DNA from: Ridgeia piscesae
Taxonomy: Eukaryota > Annelida > Polychaeta > Sabellida > Siboglinidae
Assembly: GCA_025642075.2 (NCBI GenBank)
Contig: JAODUO010000135.1
Span: forward strand, 108,501 to 172,500
DNA length: 64,000 bases
Direction of reading: 5' to 3'
Positions 34,861 through 48,733 of the stretch are shown in pieces; position 1 is the stretch's first letter; every line of letters starts with the position of its first letter. The position numbers were made by a program, and so were the translations under genes. A model generated the notes under the pieces. It saw only the letters and a list, made by a program, of their open reading frames with translations. It did no database searches and was not told where the DNA came from.

Positions 34861-35970
34861 CGGCAGTACTTAAGTTTACCGGTTTACTTTGCCCAAATAC
34901 TCAGTTGTTTTCGGGTTATTCCAAATTTGTGATTCGATAAAATCCCGGCCAACTATCAATATATGTAATATTTCAATAAACATGATACGCCAAAACAATT
35001 ATGTCAGTGCTGCATGTTACGGGACAAAATATAGTTTACTTTTCCAATAATGCTACATCCATTAAGATATAAACTAAATAAAACTTGAACATTAAATTAT
35101 TACTCCCTCCCTCTCTCCCTCAGCCCTCCCTCTCTTCCTACCTCCATTCCTTCCTCCTCCCTCTCACTCCCTCTTCCTCCGATCCTCCCTCCTCTGTCTC
35201 TGCGTCACACTATATCTATCCCGTTTTCCTTATTCTTTCCCACTCTTCTCTGCTCGTCTACACCCCTCTTCCTCCACGTTTTCGCCCGCCACTCGTTTTT
35301 TGTACCCATTCTCTCATTCTCATTAAGGCGCACATGGATTCGGTCATGGCTATTTGCACATATCTACACGAACGTCGAAGCTATTTATGCCATACAAAGC
35401 AATTGTGTAATACCTGCCATGCTTCATTGACATTATCACAGTTTAACACAGACAATGCAATCCGTCAATTGGTGTTGGACATTCTTGGCATAGCTTGCGG
35501 CCTCCTAATGGTTTTGCTGCTACGCCAGAACGCAGGGGTTGACAACATGTAACTTCGCCATATCGGTGACTTGCACGTGACAGCTATTTCTATTAACAAA
35601 TGACTGAAGGGTGCAACGACCAATAGCATGGAATCGTTGGGGTCAAAATGTAGTTCTCCCCGTTAACAGTGCAATTTAATTAAGGCCAACTTCATCTGTT
35701 TCTTGGTTTGTTCGATTGGGGTCGAGTGCAGCAGACGATGCACGTTTGACGCTCAATGCAGTGTGACAGTTGGTCTCAACTAAGCTGCACACAAGGTGCA
35801 GTTTAAGATGTCAGCAGACACTAGGATATCAACAGATGCCGAAACACAACGAGGACGGGCACAGATTGGACGATGCAATTACTCGAAGGTATGAACGTTT
35901 ATGGTTTGTGGTGGAAAGACAACTAATGCTCGTACGTTCCATTATTGTTATATAATCATATTCGTGATTC
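34861..35970. other. Intergenic with short CT-rich tract
   Basis: CT-rich low complexity at 35100-35200. Otherwise nothing recognised. A 155-codon plus ORF (35085-35552) begins in the CT tract and has no recognisable domain. Confidence 0.4.
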
Positions 35971-35974
35971 AATG

Positions 35975-36044
35975 CATGTTTCTGTTGTAATCCCCTCTAC
36001 CATAATTTTACCTTTAACAGCATCACAAAATTACAATGAGTTAA
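35975..36044 (+). mobile_element. L2-like LINE remnant, left part
   Basis: Decayed translation CCNPLYHNFTFNSITKLQ followed by a stop codon and V matches the segment before the conserved QNCLAR motif of L2/CR1-type reverse transcriptases. It is cut at the TTAA at 36041-36044 and resumes at 41261. Confidence 0.65.
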
Positions 36045-39000
36045 AGGGAACCAAAAGGGAAATATTACGTGCTATGCACGTGAAAGAGCTAATACAAAGC
36101 AACCATTCTGAACGGTAATCACATTTTTAACGTCAGTGGTTTATTAGTAAAATAATTCCAAAGTGGATAATTTTACTGAAATCATCGGCTTCATAGAGGC
36201 GTCCATGATGCGCCTCTTCCTGTTGTCTGACCGGCCTTAAAGTCACGTGTCCGATTGCGTGCGTCAATGCTATCGCCGTTGTAAACACAATGTTGTAAGA
36301 TACGCGAACTTCGAAGAAGGACACCCGTTCGAAGAACGTTGCTTCGAATAGGATGTTTCTCACCGTATATACTGGGTCAAGATCCGCAGAAACGTCAGCG
36401 ACGTCGAGTTTTCAAGTATGGAGCTGTGCAAACGATATTAGCGCGATATTTAATCACCAACGATAGTCGTCGAAACGGGTTACCGGTCGAATCCTTCCGT
36501 CGCCGTAGCCAAGTCATCAAAGCGCGCAAGAAGGTTAGTAAATATTATTAAGTCTTCTGTATCTAAATTATTTGAATCTTGTACCATTAGACACATTGCG
36601 ATGTCTGTCGAGATGACTTATGTACATACTGATATTATTCATAAACGTCCACCACAGTTAACGTTCTAGAAGGTATGTACACGGGATCATGGAGCCGCTA
36701 ACTAGGTCCAAGCGAGTTAGGCCGTCCGATATTGTTATTCATTATTATTTGTTTTATTTTATCCTACTTTGAATGGTATATATCACGTTTGCATGAACAG
36801 AGGCATACAAATAAGGTAAAGCTACATGTCAATAACACTAAAAAACAGCTGAATGCAAGCCAGATCATAGACGTCATAGTCAATCCGCATGAACGATAAT
36901 ATAGGCACTTTGATATCACTCGCTAAATAACTTTTCAAAAGTACTGCCTTTCGAGTTTCGTAGCTACGCATGCAGTTCCTATTTTCAGGTTGACCGCTCT
37001 GAAAGTGCCAACATGACTGCTATATTTTTCAGTAAACATATTATTCAAACATAAAAAATAGCATTGCGAATGTTGTTTTCAATCATTCATGTTATTTGTT
37101 CAGTGAGAGAACAAATTACAAATTCTGTGTGCTGTATCAGTTCAGATACTCATACAACATTGATACTAGGACATGTTACAGGCTTACAGTAAAGGATGAA
37201 TAATTAGCTATGATGAGACATAACTTATGTACTGTAAAAAAATCACTTTGCAAATTTGCAATATTATTGCCTTTATTGGTAGTTTCTTGAAATATTGGGG
37301 ACACACTGAGCAAACAAGAAGAAACATTAACAGACTAGCATAATATACTAGATGGAACGTGGACTTGTAGATATCCCACAAGATCACTCTATCCAATACA
37401 ACACTAGATCTTCGGGTAAACACTCGGTAAACATTTGGAACCAGTTTCTTCTCCACCACAATGAGTGGAATTCTCTACCCTCAACCATTGTGTCGTGCAA
37501 ATCACTAATGTAATTCAACAAAAAATTATCCAATGGTTTAGCAAGTAAGTCAGATGATCCACCATGCACATTAGCGTGATGTCTCAATATGACATTTTGC
37601 CAGTTAACAATATACATTGTCATAGATATTCCTGTTCGTTTAATATTTTGAGGTGCCAACATTTGTGTTTATTGGATAATATAAATTAAAGCACTTAATA
37701 TAAGATACAACATGACACAAACAATGTAGCGATAAATGCTATTGTCATTTTGTGAGAGGAATGTCATAGTGGAGTGAAATGTTTGTAAGACGCAGTATTA
37801 TTTTACCAATTATGTATTCAATACCACATTTACCAACATTAGGAAATTGCATGACTGAGCACTGTCAACTCTAGTGCATAAACACTAAGTGATCATGTAA
37901 TCAGTTATCAAACCTTAGTTTATGTAATATGTATCACCACACAAACATACACACATCTCTATTCAATGAAGACAGCAGCTGGAGCAGCATCACCATCTAT
38001 CTATCTGTGCAAGCACTGTGCAATAATATGGGCAATAATAAAGGCAACTCAGTATCTGTCACTCCTGTCAGCTGTCAAATTAAGATCTTAGTGAGTGTAT
38101 GTCATCTGCCAGAAAATTTCTGTACTCTATCCATGACCAGTTCCATCATTACAGTCCCATTTGCTTTCTTGATAAATGTATCTAGCCTAATCCTGTCCTG
38201 GTTGTTGATATTGCCACTTCCAACACACTGCACCAAAGTAAAGGACACTGTTCACTATTACACTGTAACATATATGCTGCTTATTTGGCGCAGATTTAAT
38301 GATCTTTTTTCATATAAAAACATAATAAATTCAAACAGTCAATATTTAGCACTACAGCATGTCCTGTTTATTTATAGGGATGGAACCATGGCTCTAGCAA
38401 GAACTTCCGGCCAAGTCCTAGTGAACCCTGACAACATGGCTGTTTTCTGGTCAGGACGCAAGCAATTGGAGCTGCAGAAGACACTACAGCTGTATGTTTA
38501 CCTGCAGATCCACCAGCCCATGGCAGACAGAAAGAGAGAATGGTGAATTACATCTTTGTCAGAACTCTGGCCGCTGCCCACAATGACTGTCCATGTCGGA
38601 ATTGCAGTCCTTGGTACAGATATGCCCAAGCTAATGAAACAAGATCTGCTGGTGTCAAGAGTCAGTTGATTTGTTCATAATCAATCCAACTGCTTATTTA
38701 CAAATCAACTGATAATTTGTAAGGGCAGCAGTCAACAAGTGCTGAGTGTTATCCCATATCTTGTTCTCCGCTGAGAGCACAGAAGTTCCATCTTATGGCT
38801 GGTATACACTGGTATGACTCTCTGTACCCTTCGACCAAGCCTGCCATGGATCCACCAGGTAAAACTCTCTGTATATGGCCGACTTGGACACCTGAAATAA
38901 AATAAGGCCTAAATAAATATATCAACTATGTACAGTGGCGCAGTGGTTTAAAGCTTTGGACTCGGCTTCAGACTCTCAACTACGAGAACGAAACCATGTG

Positions 39001-41264
39001 GTGCTGTGTCGAACCTTGGGCAAGTCTGTTCACCCGTCATTGCTCCAATTCACTCAGCTGTGTAAACAAGTAACTGGCTATAGACGATGGTGGATATTTG
39101 TACACAAACCGTCTTGATTAATTAATTACAGCTTGGCTGGATGCTTCCCACAGTCATGAGATGGTGTTTAATTAAGTAGGTCTGCCAGGGAGTAAAGTGT
39201 AAAGCACTTTGACAAGGACAATGCTAAGCAGACATTGGGTCAAATACATTGACATTTATTTAAATACAAATACTCTTGAGGGATCCAAATACTTTTTATT
39301 CCTAAACATCAATTACAGATACTTAAAAAGTATTTAAATACTTTCAAATACAAATGTATTTGCCCCCATGTTTGAGGATTGGATACCGCACTATATAAGA
39401 ACTGTGTTGACAGGTGACATATGAAAATGGAGGTAACTCAATCCATTATCATTGTAGAATACATGTTGTGTTTTTATAAAATCATTGGAACGTTTTTTAG
39501 TTCTGACATAGTGGACAACTGGGCATGCTACTCGAAATGTTCTAGAATGATCCTAAATCAGTTACTGTTAAACATTAATTGTTGGGTATATTTCTACTAT
39601 AGAATAATGTGTGGTGTTTTCATTGTATGAAATATCATTTGTATTATATAAATGTTGTATCATGTTAGTTTGCTTGGTGTTCTGGTTGCTCTAATGTTAT
39701 TTTCATTGTCAATAAATTGTGAGCAACACATTTCACTGTTTATAATACATGAACATATACTTACATTTTTGTTGGCAGATACATGTGAAAGTTGTCTAAC
39801 CGGTTACATTTGGAAGCACTGTCTGCTCCAAACACAGAATATAAAATCCATGGCCATTTGTAATATATCATGGCACATCTGAAACAGAACCATATGTTTA
39901 AATTAGTTTTTCATGAATTAGAAATATTAGTAGCACAATGTGGAACCTGACGGCTACTATTATGGTTACCTCGCCACTATTATGGTTACCTCGACAACAA
40001 AGTTACATTGCAATTAAGATCACCGCAGAATATACATAAATATATCCACATATGTTATAGTTTAGAATATTTGTTCTGCTAGTTGTGTTACTTTTACCCA
40101 GTTCAAATTGTTATATTTAATAGAGACATTCCATTGTACATATATTTCAGCTAAAAAACAACTATTATTCAGCATGAAGTCGATTTCATAAAGAACATGG
40201 GTGGTGATTTTCTTTCTTTATTTAGCCCTCCAGAATTATGCTCCAAACTTTCCCTTTAAATATACCACGCCTATTAAAAGAACAATCAATATTGACACCA
40301 CATAGTTAGATAATTAATCTTTCCCCTATATGGCTATAGTTCTACTGGTGTGTTCTATTTATATCTATGATTGACACACATCTGTTTCATAGCCGCACAG
40401 GTCATGCTATATCAATAATACAAAAGCATGCCACAGTCGCTACTGTTAATATAATAATGTCCAGTATTTGAAAAACAACAATTAATCTGCATTTTTGTCA
40501 CAGTTGTGGACAATTTGGAAATTGATTCCTGAAAACAGTTTTAAGCTAGGACGAAGGACCGAGCCTGTCACTCTGTGTGGGTGTCAGGCTGACATAAATC
40601 GGAGAGCCATGCCCATGACCCCATATGATATTTGTTTCAAATTGGGAAAACTCACGTTGTGTATAACATATCCGACACTACACCACTGATTTGAAGAATA
40701 ATACACGGCATGGCTGTGACTAAGAAGAAACTCGCCGAATCCCGGGATCGAATGCGAGGCCATCAAAATACCTGTCAGTGTTTCGAAGTTTCAGCGAGTT
40801 TCGACCACTTGTCAATGTCGCCTCGGCTTGTTACTCGCCTCTGCATTTCGGCTTCCGGCGGGTCTTCTTTACCAGGTTTACCAGCGCGTTCAGTTCTATC
40901 TTGAAAATGTTGGCCCTTATCGTTGCAACCGAAATTCAGCTATTTCTGAACGAAAATCATGTTCGCTTCCCTACACGCCGGGTACACGAAGCGGATGTAA
41001 ACATCGCGACGCGCCACCTGGCGATTATTTTAACGGAATTTTAAATACAGATTTGCCCGATCTGCCGCTCAATGCGCCAAACATTCGCTACGTCACACAT
41101 CAGTCAAAATGGCGCGACTTACGAACTTTGATAGAAAAGGTGTTCAGATTTTTTTTACTAATAAACCACTGACTTTAAAAATGTGATTACCATTCAGAAT
41201 AGTTCGTTTTTATTAACTCTTTCACGTGCGTAGCATGTAACTTTTCCCTTTTGGTTCCCTTTAA
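36041..41264. mobile_element. TTAA-flanked DNA transposon with 114-bp terminal inverted repeats
   Basis: The ends read TTAAAGGGAACCAAAAGGGA (36041) and the inverse at 41264. The inverted match continues for 114 bp (36041-36154 against 41151-41264) at roughly 90% identity. TTAA lies at both outer ends, as a target duplication. TTAA targets are used by piggyBac and Kolobok elements; I cannot place this one. Inside are CpG-containing segments at 36190-36550 and 40690-41120, a minus ORF of 92 codons (37384-37662) and a plus ORF of 205 codons (37929-38546), none recognised, and a SINE at 38932-39235. No intact transposase is seen. Confidence 0.85.
38932..39235 (+). mobile_element. tRNA-derived SINE, copy 3
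   Basis: Head TACAGTGGCGCAGTGGTTTA, body TTGGGCAAGTCTGTTCACCC, TTCACTCAGCTGTGTAAACA, TTACAGCTTGGCTGGATGCT and tail GTGTAAAGCACTTTGACAAG. Nested in the TTAA element, so it inserted after that element. Confidence 0.8.
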
Positions 41265-41435
41265 GAATTGCTTAGCAAGGATTGAGACTAGGTCTCCATG
41301 TTTTATTCGTTATATGCGGCTTTTAAAGTCATTGCATTGTCTTCCTGTCCGATATCGTATTATCTTTAAGATCTTTAAATTCATTGCTTACTCCGATGAG
41401 AAAGGTTGCCTAGCTTCGATCATTTCTAGTGTTTG
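41261..41435 (+). mobile_element. L2-like LINE remnant, right part
   Basis: Continues the frame of 35975-36044: NCLARIETRSPCFIRY, then LLKSLHCLPVRYRIIFKIFK. This resembles the LKSLHWLPVRYRIIFK segment near the C-terminus of L2/CR1-type reverse transcriptases. Together the two parts give the pre-insertion site with one TTAA. Confidence 0.85.
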
Positions 41436-41469
41436 TCCCTAAAGTCAATACCATTGTTGGGACAAGTGC

Positions 41470-42222
41470 TTTTGCCTGTTTAAGCTAACACGTATGTGGA
41501 AAACAAAATTATGATCACTATGCTGATCGGTGTTGATAATATCTTAAATAAAATAAATTGGCTTAGTCTACATCTGTTATATGTTTATTATGTTATGTTA
41601 TGTATTCTTGTTTACCAATTTGAGTTATATGGAATTATGCGAATTATGTATCAACATTTAAAGAATTCCTTTTTTTTTGAAGGAAAAAATGGCGACGATG
41701 TGTGCGCCATCTTGGTTTCACGTCGCCTTTTTAAAACTTTCCCTTATCCATAAATCTGCATGGATGAAAAATTATAGGTTCACATTTTTAACATGTTTAA
41801 TGTGTCATATGATATAATATAACATATAAACGATGTTTTTGCCTGTTTAAGCCAACACGAAAGTGGAAAACAAAATTACGATCACTATGCGGGTTGGTGT
41901 CGATAATATCTTTAAAAAAATTTAATAAAGTTGTTTGGTCTACATCTTTAATTATATGTTTATTATTTTATGTTATGTATTCTTGTTTACAAATTTGAGT
42001 TATATGGAATTATACGAATTATGAAACAACATTTTAAAGTAATTCCTTGTTACTTTTTAATGAAGGACAAAATGGCGACGATGTGTGCGCCATCTTGGTT
42101 TAAAGTCGCCTGTTGTAAAACTTTCCCTTATCCAAAAACTGCATGGATGAATAATTTTTGGTTTCACATTTTAACATGTTTAATGTATCATATGATATAA
42201 TATAACATATAAACGATGTTTT
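41470..42222. repeat. Tandem duplication, unit about 370-385 bp
   Basis: Two diverged copies start at TTTTGCCTGTTTAAGC (41470 and 41837) and end AACATATAAACGATGTTT (41838 and 42221). Both contain AAAATGGCGACGATGTGTGC and CTTTCCCTTATCC. There is no gene. Confidence 0.9.
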
Positions 42223-44280
42223 AACGCCATTCTACAATACAAATAACTTCACTGGAAATAGTTATATCAGTTTAAGTTAAGACAAGTTGACACCACAATC
42301 TCGCCAGTCAAACACTATATGGTATATAAAGAAAAAGAAATTGCTACTATAATGGGGCCTGAAGTCTCGCGCGCGAAAACGAGTCTGGGGGCAGCTGGGG
42401 GCAGGAGGTCCATATACTCCATGTTAACATAAAGGACTTTGTTTTGTTTTGGTCGTAATAATCGAACTGTCCCGAAATAGCGTATTTCAGTTATATTGTA
42501 AAAAAGGTTTATTACAAGCAGAAGCAGTGGAACATTTTGCCGGTGACAATGATCACGGAAATCATAAATTTTTAATCGATTATTATGGGGGTTGCCATGG
42601 CAAAAAAGCGGCAAGTACTTGTGTTTGGCGATCTTGACTAATAATGAAGAGTGCCAGTTTTCGGCAATACGACCTTTTTGGGGCCCAAACGTATAAATGT
42701 GTTATGATTATGGGCATTTAGACAACTTGTCAGATATAGGTGCTTATCGAAACCACAACGACAGCAATGTAAAACGCAAATCCCGTAAAAGACCATAAAA
42801 GTTTAGCATCGTGTCGATTATCTGACTACGAAAAATCGCTATGTGCCTATGATAGTGTGGTAAACTCAATTTTTAAATCGGACATTTAAGATAAGAAACG
42901 TATAACACAAGCTATTTATGGACTGATTTTCCTAGTATTCATCAGTCGGAAGCTACAACTGTCATCCATCGTTAGAATATTATTCTTGTGTCCAGTCCCC
43001 AATTAGTCTCGCTTAGTCCCCAATAAGCTCCAGTCGCGCGGAGTCACGCCATGTATCGTGACCCACTTGCACCCTATTATTGTAACTGATGTGTATTCGA
43101 TGCCTCGTGGCAAAGGGTGTATCACGTGATGCTCGCAATATGGAGGGTCACATCCGGCAATGGAACGCCGGGCTTAGGGGCAGATACGCCCTCCCTTTCT
43201 CGTAGCACAGTGGTCAGTTTTGAGGGTTGAAAGTCGTGACATTTCTCGCCAGCGGAACGTTGTAAGGAGCAACCAAAGCGGAGTCCCGAGCCCAAGTAGA
43301 TACATTAGATTGTACTATAGGCAGAATGTTCCCAGTGTCTCCCACTTCCGGATACCCTTTTTTCATTATCTCTTTTATAAATTACATAATTTCATGGATT
43401 TTATCTTAAAATAATTCTGTTTTTAGCATATTATCTCAGTTTCATGATAAACTTTAATTAATTCTTTCTACGTTTTGTTTGTGGAAAATAGAATATTATT
43501 ATTGAAAGATATAAAAATGCTTGAATTTTAAATACGTTGCCTTGTAGTTATTGCTTAACTTAATCTTGGAGAACTTTCATGTAGTCTTTAAAATACATCT
43601 ATTGTATATGCATTAATGGATTTTTATTATTTTGCTTTTGTTCATTATATTTTAATAACTATTATATTTTTCTTTATTATAGAAAGAGAAGGCCACCTGG
43701 CACAGAGACACTGAACAAGAAAAAAAGGATATGGGATAGACCAGGAGAATATGGCCACAAACAGACACCTTGAACAGGAGAAATGAGCAAAGTAAATAAG
43801 AATTGTTACTTGACTGCAGTGCCACCAACAGTTTCACTATTGCGAAGACACTAATTTGAACAAGTCTACGTCAGTCCGATTATAAAGTTACATTGTATTA
43901 GTCAATAATGCAATGTCATAACTATTTTACACACACACACACACATACCCCACATAAAACCTAATATGTATTTAATGACACATACCCTATTCATATTTGG
44001 GATGTCATTAGACATACAGAGGATAATCAGCTAGAGAAAATGCTGGATATTGTTAGGCAATGCAAAATGTTCACACCCTGCTGGTGTTCCTTATGCAAAC
44101 ATTACATATTGTGTGCACACGCATTGATTCTATTTAATAGTTTTCAGATAATAATTATAACCATGATTTATTATATACCAGTACACCATGTGATTGTTCA
44201 ACTCTTGTTCAACTCGTGTCTGTGTGTGTTTGTGGTGTTTTTGAAAGTATGGGGAACATGCATGCACAAACTTTTTTTTA
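42223..44280. other. Intergenic, nothing recognised
   Basis: Contains a CpG-rich patch (42355-42400, and 43020-43280) and a short (AC)n run at 43928-43946. No exon or mobile element recognised. Confidence 0.4.
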
Positions 44281-44379
44281 AAAGATAACATACGTTGTCA
44301 TTCAGCAATTCCCATGGCAAAGGTGGGGGCAAATCTTTCTGCGTCATGGTGATTCCACCAGCTGTCACCTTAGACGGAA

Positions 44380-44832
44380 GAGACAGTGGGGTATGAGAAG
44401 ACAGTGGGGTATGAGAAGACAGTGTGGTATGAGAAAACAGTAGGCTAGGAGAGGACACTGGGGTATGAGAAGACAGTGGGTAGGAGAAGACAGTGGGGTA
44501 GGAGAGGACAGTCGGGTAGGAGAGGACAGTGGAGTAGGAGAGGACAGTGGAGTAGGAGAAGACGTGGGAAAGGACAGTGGGGGGGGGAGAGGACAGTGGA
44601 GTATGAAAGACAGTGGGGTATGAGAAGACAGGGGTGGGGGGACAGGGTGGGAAGACATGGGGAGGAGAAGACAGTGGGTAGGAGAGGACAGGGGGGGGGA
44701 GAAGACAGTGAGGTAGGAGAGGACAATGGAGACAGTGGGGTAGGAGAGGACAGTGGGGTAGGAGAAGACAGTGGGGTAGGAGAAGACAGTGGGGTAGGAG
44801 AAAACAGTGGGGTAGGAGAAGACAGTGGAGTA
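44380..44832. repeat. 18-bp GACAGTGGGGTAGGAGAA minisatellite
   Basis: About 24 copies of AGACAGTGGGGTAGGAGA with length variants. It lies inside the integrase-like gene region, between exon-like pieces at 44845-44931 and 44290-44375. Periodic ORFs on both strands (up to 203 codons minus) are artefacts. Confidence 0.92.
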
Positions 44833-47800
44833 GGGGGCGGGGGTTAGGCCACCTTTGTCTTTAAAGATCACGCCAGCTTTTTTTGCCAGTGTCACCTGGT
44901 AGTTTGGCCCGTTTTCTGATCCTGATGATAAGGAACATATTATCAGGAATATTATTTTTATCTCACAGTAATCCAATCCCCAATATCATCACCATCTTGC
45001 GATGACTAAGTTTACCTCCAATGATCAATGTCTGTTATTGCATTTATCAGAAAACTCCAAGTAAGTAATATGTGATGCTTGAAGAAATCCAATTAAAATG
45101 TGAATACGCATGTTGTTAGTTAGCCAATTTAGGATTCAGCAGCAATGTTGTCTCATGCATCTTGTTTCTAATTAGTGCTGTCTTGTCCCAATCTATACTG
45201 TTCATAAATCTAGTTGTTCTTATTTTAAAAAGTAAGTAAGACACTTGAAACATTTGTCAAATTTATTGAGGATAAGCTTAAATTGAGGCAAATAATTAAA
45301 ATTGTTACCTGAATGGACCATTCCATTGTGGCTCCAGTTTGCCACCTTTCCCACCTTTCCCTGTTCCTCATGTTTCGTTTCAGGACGATGTCCCCAATCT
45401 TAAAGTGAAACGATGTCACTCCCTTTGTCTGTTTGTTCATGTACTGCTTAGATTGGCGCTGTTGGGCAGTTGTGACATTTGTGTGAACGTGGAAAGTCAT
45501 GGTGCTTAGCACATAGTTGGATGGAATGCTTAAATATATAAAATTGTCAGTTAGAAGTAATAATTTATACACAAGAAATAATATAATATAGTAAGGGACA
45601 CAATTCTATGAGTTGTAACCTGATAACAATGTTATCTCTATCTGACCAGTGGTTGTGCTATATTCATAGTCAGCTTATGTTACCCGTATGGGAAAGAAAG
45701 GAGACTTTGAATTCAGTTGGTGATATGGATCCACCAATGAAAAGCAACATAAATTGGTTCATCACAATGGACAGGGTTACTTTAAATTTTACTGTTTACA
45801 TTATCTTGTAAAAACCCTGTAACACGTACAAAACTTTCACTACTTTTACACACCTGTTCATGAAGCTTATCACCTGTTTCCCTACTTGCTCAACGTAGTT
45901 GTCCACATCCTCTTCCACGAATGTTGGAATGTAAATGTCTTTTTCCCCCGTCAGCATCATCCATCTATACAATATATCTGAATTGTACCTACTGGGCTAT
46001 ATTTCTGTCAAGTACTATTTCATGAGTCGCAATGTATATCATTAACACATAAAAAAATTTACTTGTACAAAACATTTAGTTATGTAAATATTTAACAACT
46101 AATAAAGTGTTATTTCTGTATAATTATTATACAACAACTGTTGTCTGAAATGCATGTAACATTATGGCATTATGCAATGAATGCAATGACATGAATATGA
46201 CAATAAACGAAATACCTCAAAAGGCAGACGTGGATGGCGATTGAACATGAGGAAGAATGGGGTGTAGTTGGTCGACCCCTGTCTCTGTGCGCGCATGCTA
46301 AATGCGACCCTTCCAGGTAGTGGTCCTAGTCATCCTGATGTTCACCCTCAACTTGCTCAGTGGGGTTTTGAGTGTCTGATTGGTTCTACAATCAATCCAG
46401 ATGGTCAATGGTTGCCCAAATTTTATAAGAGTAATTCTGGGTCAGTCTGAAAAAGGGAAAATCAGTTGTGAAAAACAATTAGACATTTTTTTCATGCTTA
46501 GACAAACGTATCTGCTATTTATATTATTACAAGTTTGGGTTTTTTATACGACAATAACAATATTTTGAAGAAAAAAAAAATTGTTTTATTCATAATGTGA
46601 CTTTAATTTTTCCAAATTAAATTAAAGGTGTTTTACAAATTCACGACCTTGGTCAGATAACAATTTCTTCGGGGGACCATATCTGTAAAAAGACAACAAA
46701 TATGAGACATTCTGTTTAAGATATGTGGTGAGCTTGCTTTAAAATTAACACCTTTTCCAAAATAAAAACAAGGCCTATTTTGTGACGAAGTAATAAATTG
46801 GGAAAGAAGGGGTAAGGGGGAAACAACCTGCTGGAATTTCAAAAAAATTCAAAATATTCCCCCCTCTTCCCAATCATGATCTATCGCGAGATAGTGAAGT
46901 GGGGGGTGGTGCTGATGCTTGAGATCCAGTGCTTTCCAGCCCTTCCAAATTGTTTCAGTTCTGGCATGAAATTACTGTTTTTATTGTGTAAACCAAGTCA
47001 ATACATTGAACAGCATAGGGCATCTGCCATATAGCTATCCTTTTTCAATTTTTGGGGATTATAACCAATTATTATAAAAATTTAAATTTTTTGTACTGCT
47101 ACACACATAAGTTATTTAAATTAAGTATACATGTCTTCTTTTAACATTGCTAGGCTGTTTTTTCATTTGCTGAATTGAAGCTTAATAATCAAGGAATGCA
47201 ATACCTGCAAATGAAGCTGTTCAAACTTCGCAATACCTCCTCACCCGTCTTCTGCTTCAGGGAGTATAGTTCAATGTATTTTGTGAAATAGTGTCATGAC
47301 ATATTTGTAGCCATTCTTGGTCTCAGGTAGGGGGCCCAAAAAGTAGCTTAAATATAAGTTTGTATAATAACATTAGGTAGATTCCATTAAAAGGGGCTTC
47401 AAAGTTAAATCAGTATTCTTGATAGGACATTTGTTGTCCCTCTCTTCTAAGGCCATCAAATCTAAACTGGCGAACCTTCAATGAAACAAGGAAATCAAGG
47501 AAAATAAATAAAATTAATAGTAGTAGAAGTTGTGATATTTTATTCACAACAATATGCCATAAAACAGGCCACAAGAATGACATTTTACATGCACAATCAT
47601 CTAATTGCCATAGATAATATAATTTGCAGCACAAGCACAAATGCTAACTTGGGACAACAAGTGTGCATGTTACGACTATTTAATGGAAATGTTTACAGCA
47701 TAAATATCAATATTAGCTCCTGTGTACACTGGCAATAGTCAACATTACATTGAGTAAGGATTACATCTGTACTTTTCACATTACATGGCCTACCTACGAG

Positions 47801-48169
47801 ATCTATGCCAACCATATGCATGGGTGCCACAATCTTTATAGGTGTCAGCTTTGGCGCTACTGTTTTGATTTTTTCATATCGCATTTCGAAATCTGCAATA
47901 TGTAAAATAAAATCATGTAACATAAAATATGGAATCTATAATGACAAGAATTGTTACATTGGTATGAATTTTAATACAGCATATACATATGGATAGTGTA
48001 TTGTAATGGTATACACTACATAAAGCAACATTTGACTTTGAAATATACAGTATATTCTTGCAAATAAGTGTAATGTTCACATTCACAAATGAAACATTAT
48101 ACATGAATAATTATTCACTTTCCTTTTTTTAACATTAATATTTTGGCATGAAAAAGGGCCCCAGTGGGA

Positions 48170-48390
48170 CGAGTGAGTGAGTGAGTGAGCTTTAGTGATT
48201 AAATAGTGAGCTAGTGGTGGTGAGTGAGCTAGTGAGTGATTGAGCCCCAAAGGGGTGGGAGGGAAGGGGGAGTGAGTGAATGAAGTTATGATGATTGGAG
48301 TGAGGGTGGTGAGTGATGATGGTAGTGAGTGCCCTTTTGAAAATAAACCAAATAATTAGTGAGTGGGGTGAGCTAGTGAGTGAGTGAGTA
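48170..48390. repeat. Degenerate (GAGT)n region
   Basis: Runs of GAGTGAGTGAGTGAG separated by diverged sequence (GAGCTAGTGAGTG), in an intron-like gap of the integrase region. Followed by a (TA)n tract to 48426. Confidence 0.8.
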
Positions 48391-48394
48391 TATA

Positions 48395-48430
<36 letters not shown>

Positions 48431-48577
48431 AATATGGAGTATGTGAATACAATATATATGCATATTTCAATATTTTGATTGATTTATTGAGTTTGAACCA
48501 GCAGGATATATACTATTCAGTAAATCAGTATTGTCTGACTTGATCTTTCTTAAAAAAAGATATAAAATCGATATCTG

Positions 48578-48579
<2 letters not shown>

Positions 48580-48654
<75 letters not shown>

Positions 48655-48684
48655 TATATAAAATTTTATATATATATATATAAT

Positions 48685-48732
<48 letters not shown>
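48580..48732. repeat. About 70-nt poly(A) run next to (TA)n
   Basis: An uninterrupted adenine run (48580-48650) abuts TATATA sequence to 48729. It may be the tail of a retroposed copy or a collapsed/expanded homopolymer in the assembly. Confidence 0.9.
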
Positions 48733-48733
<1 letters not shown>

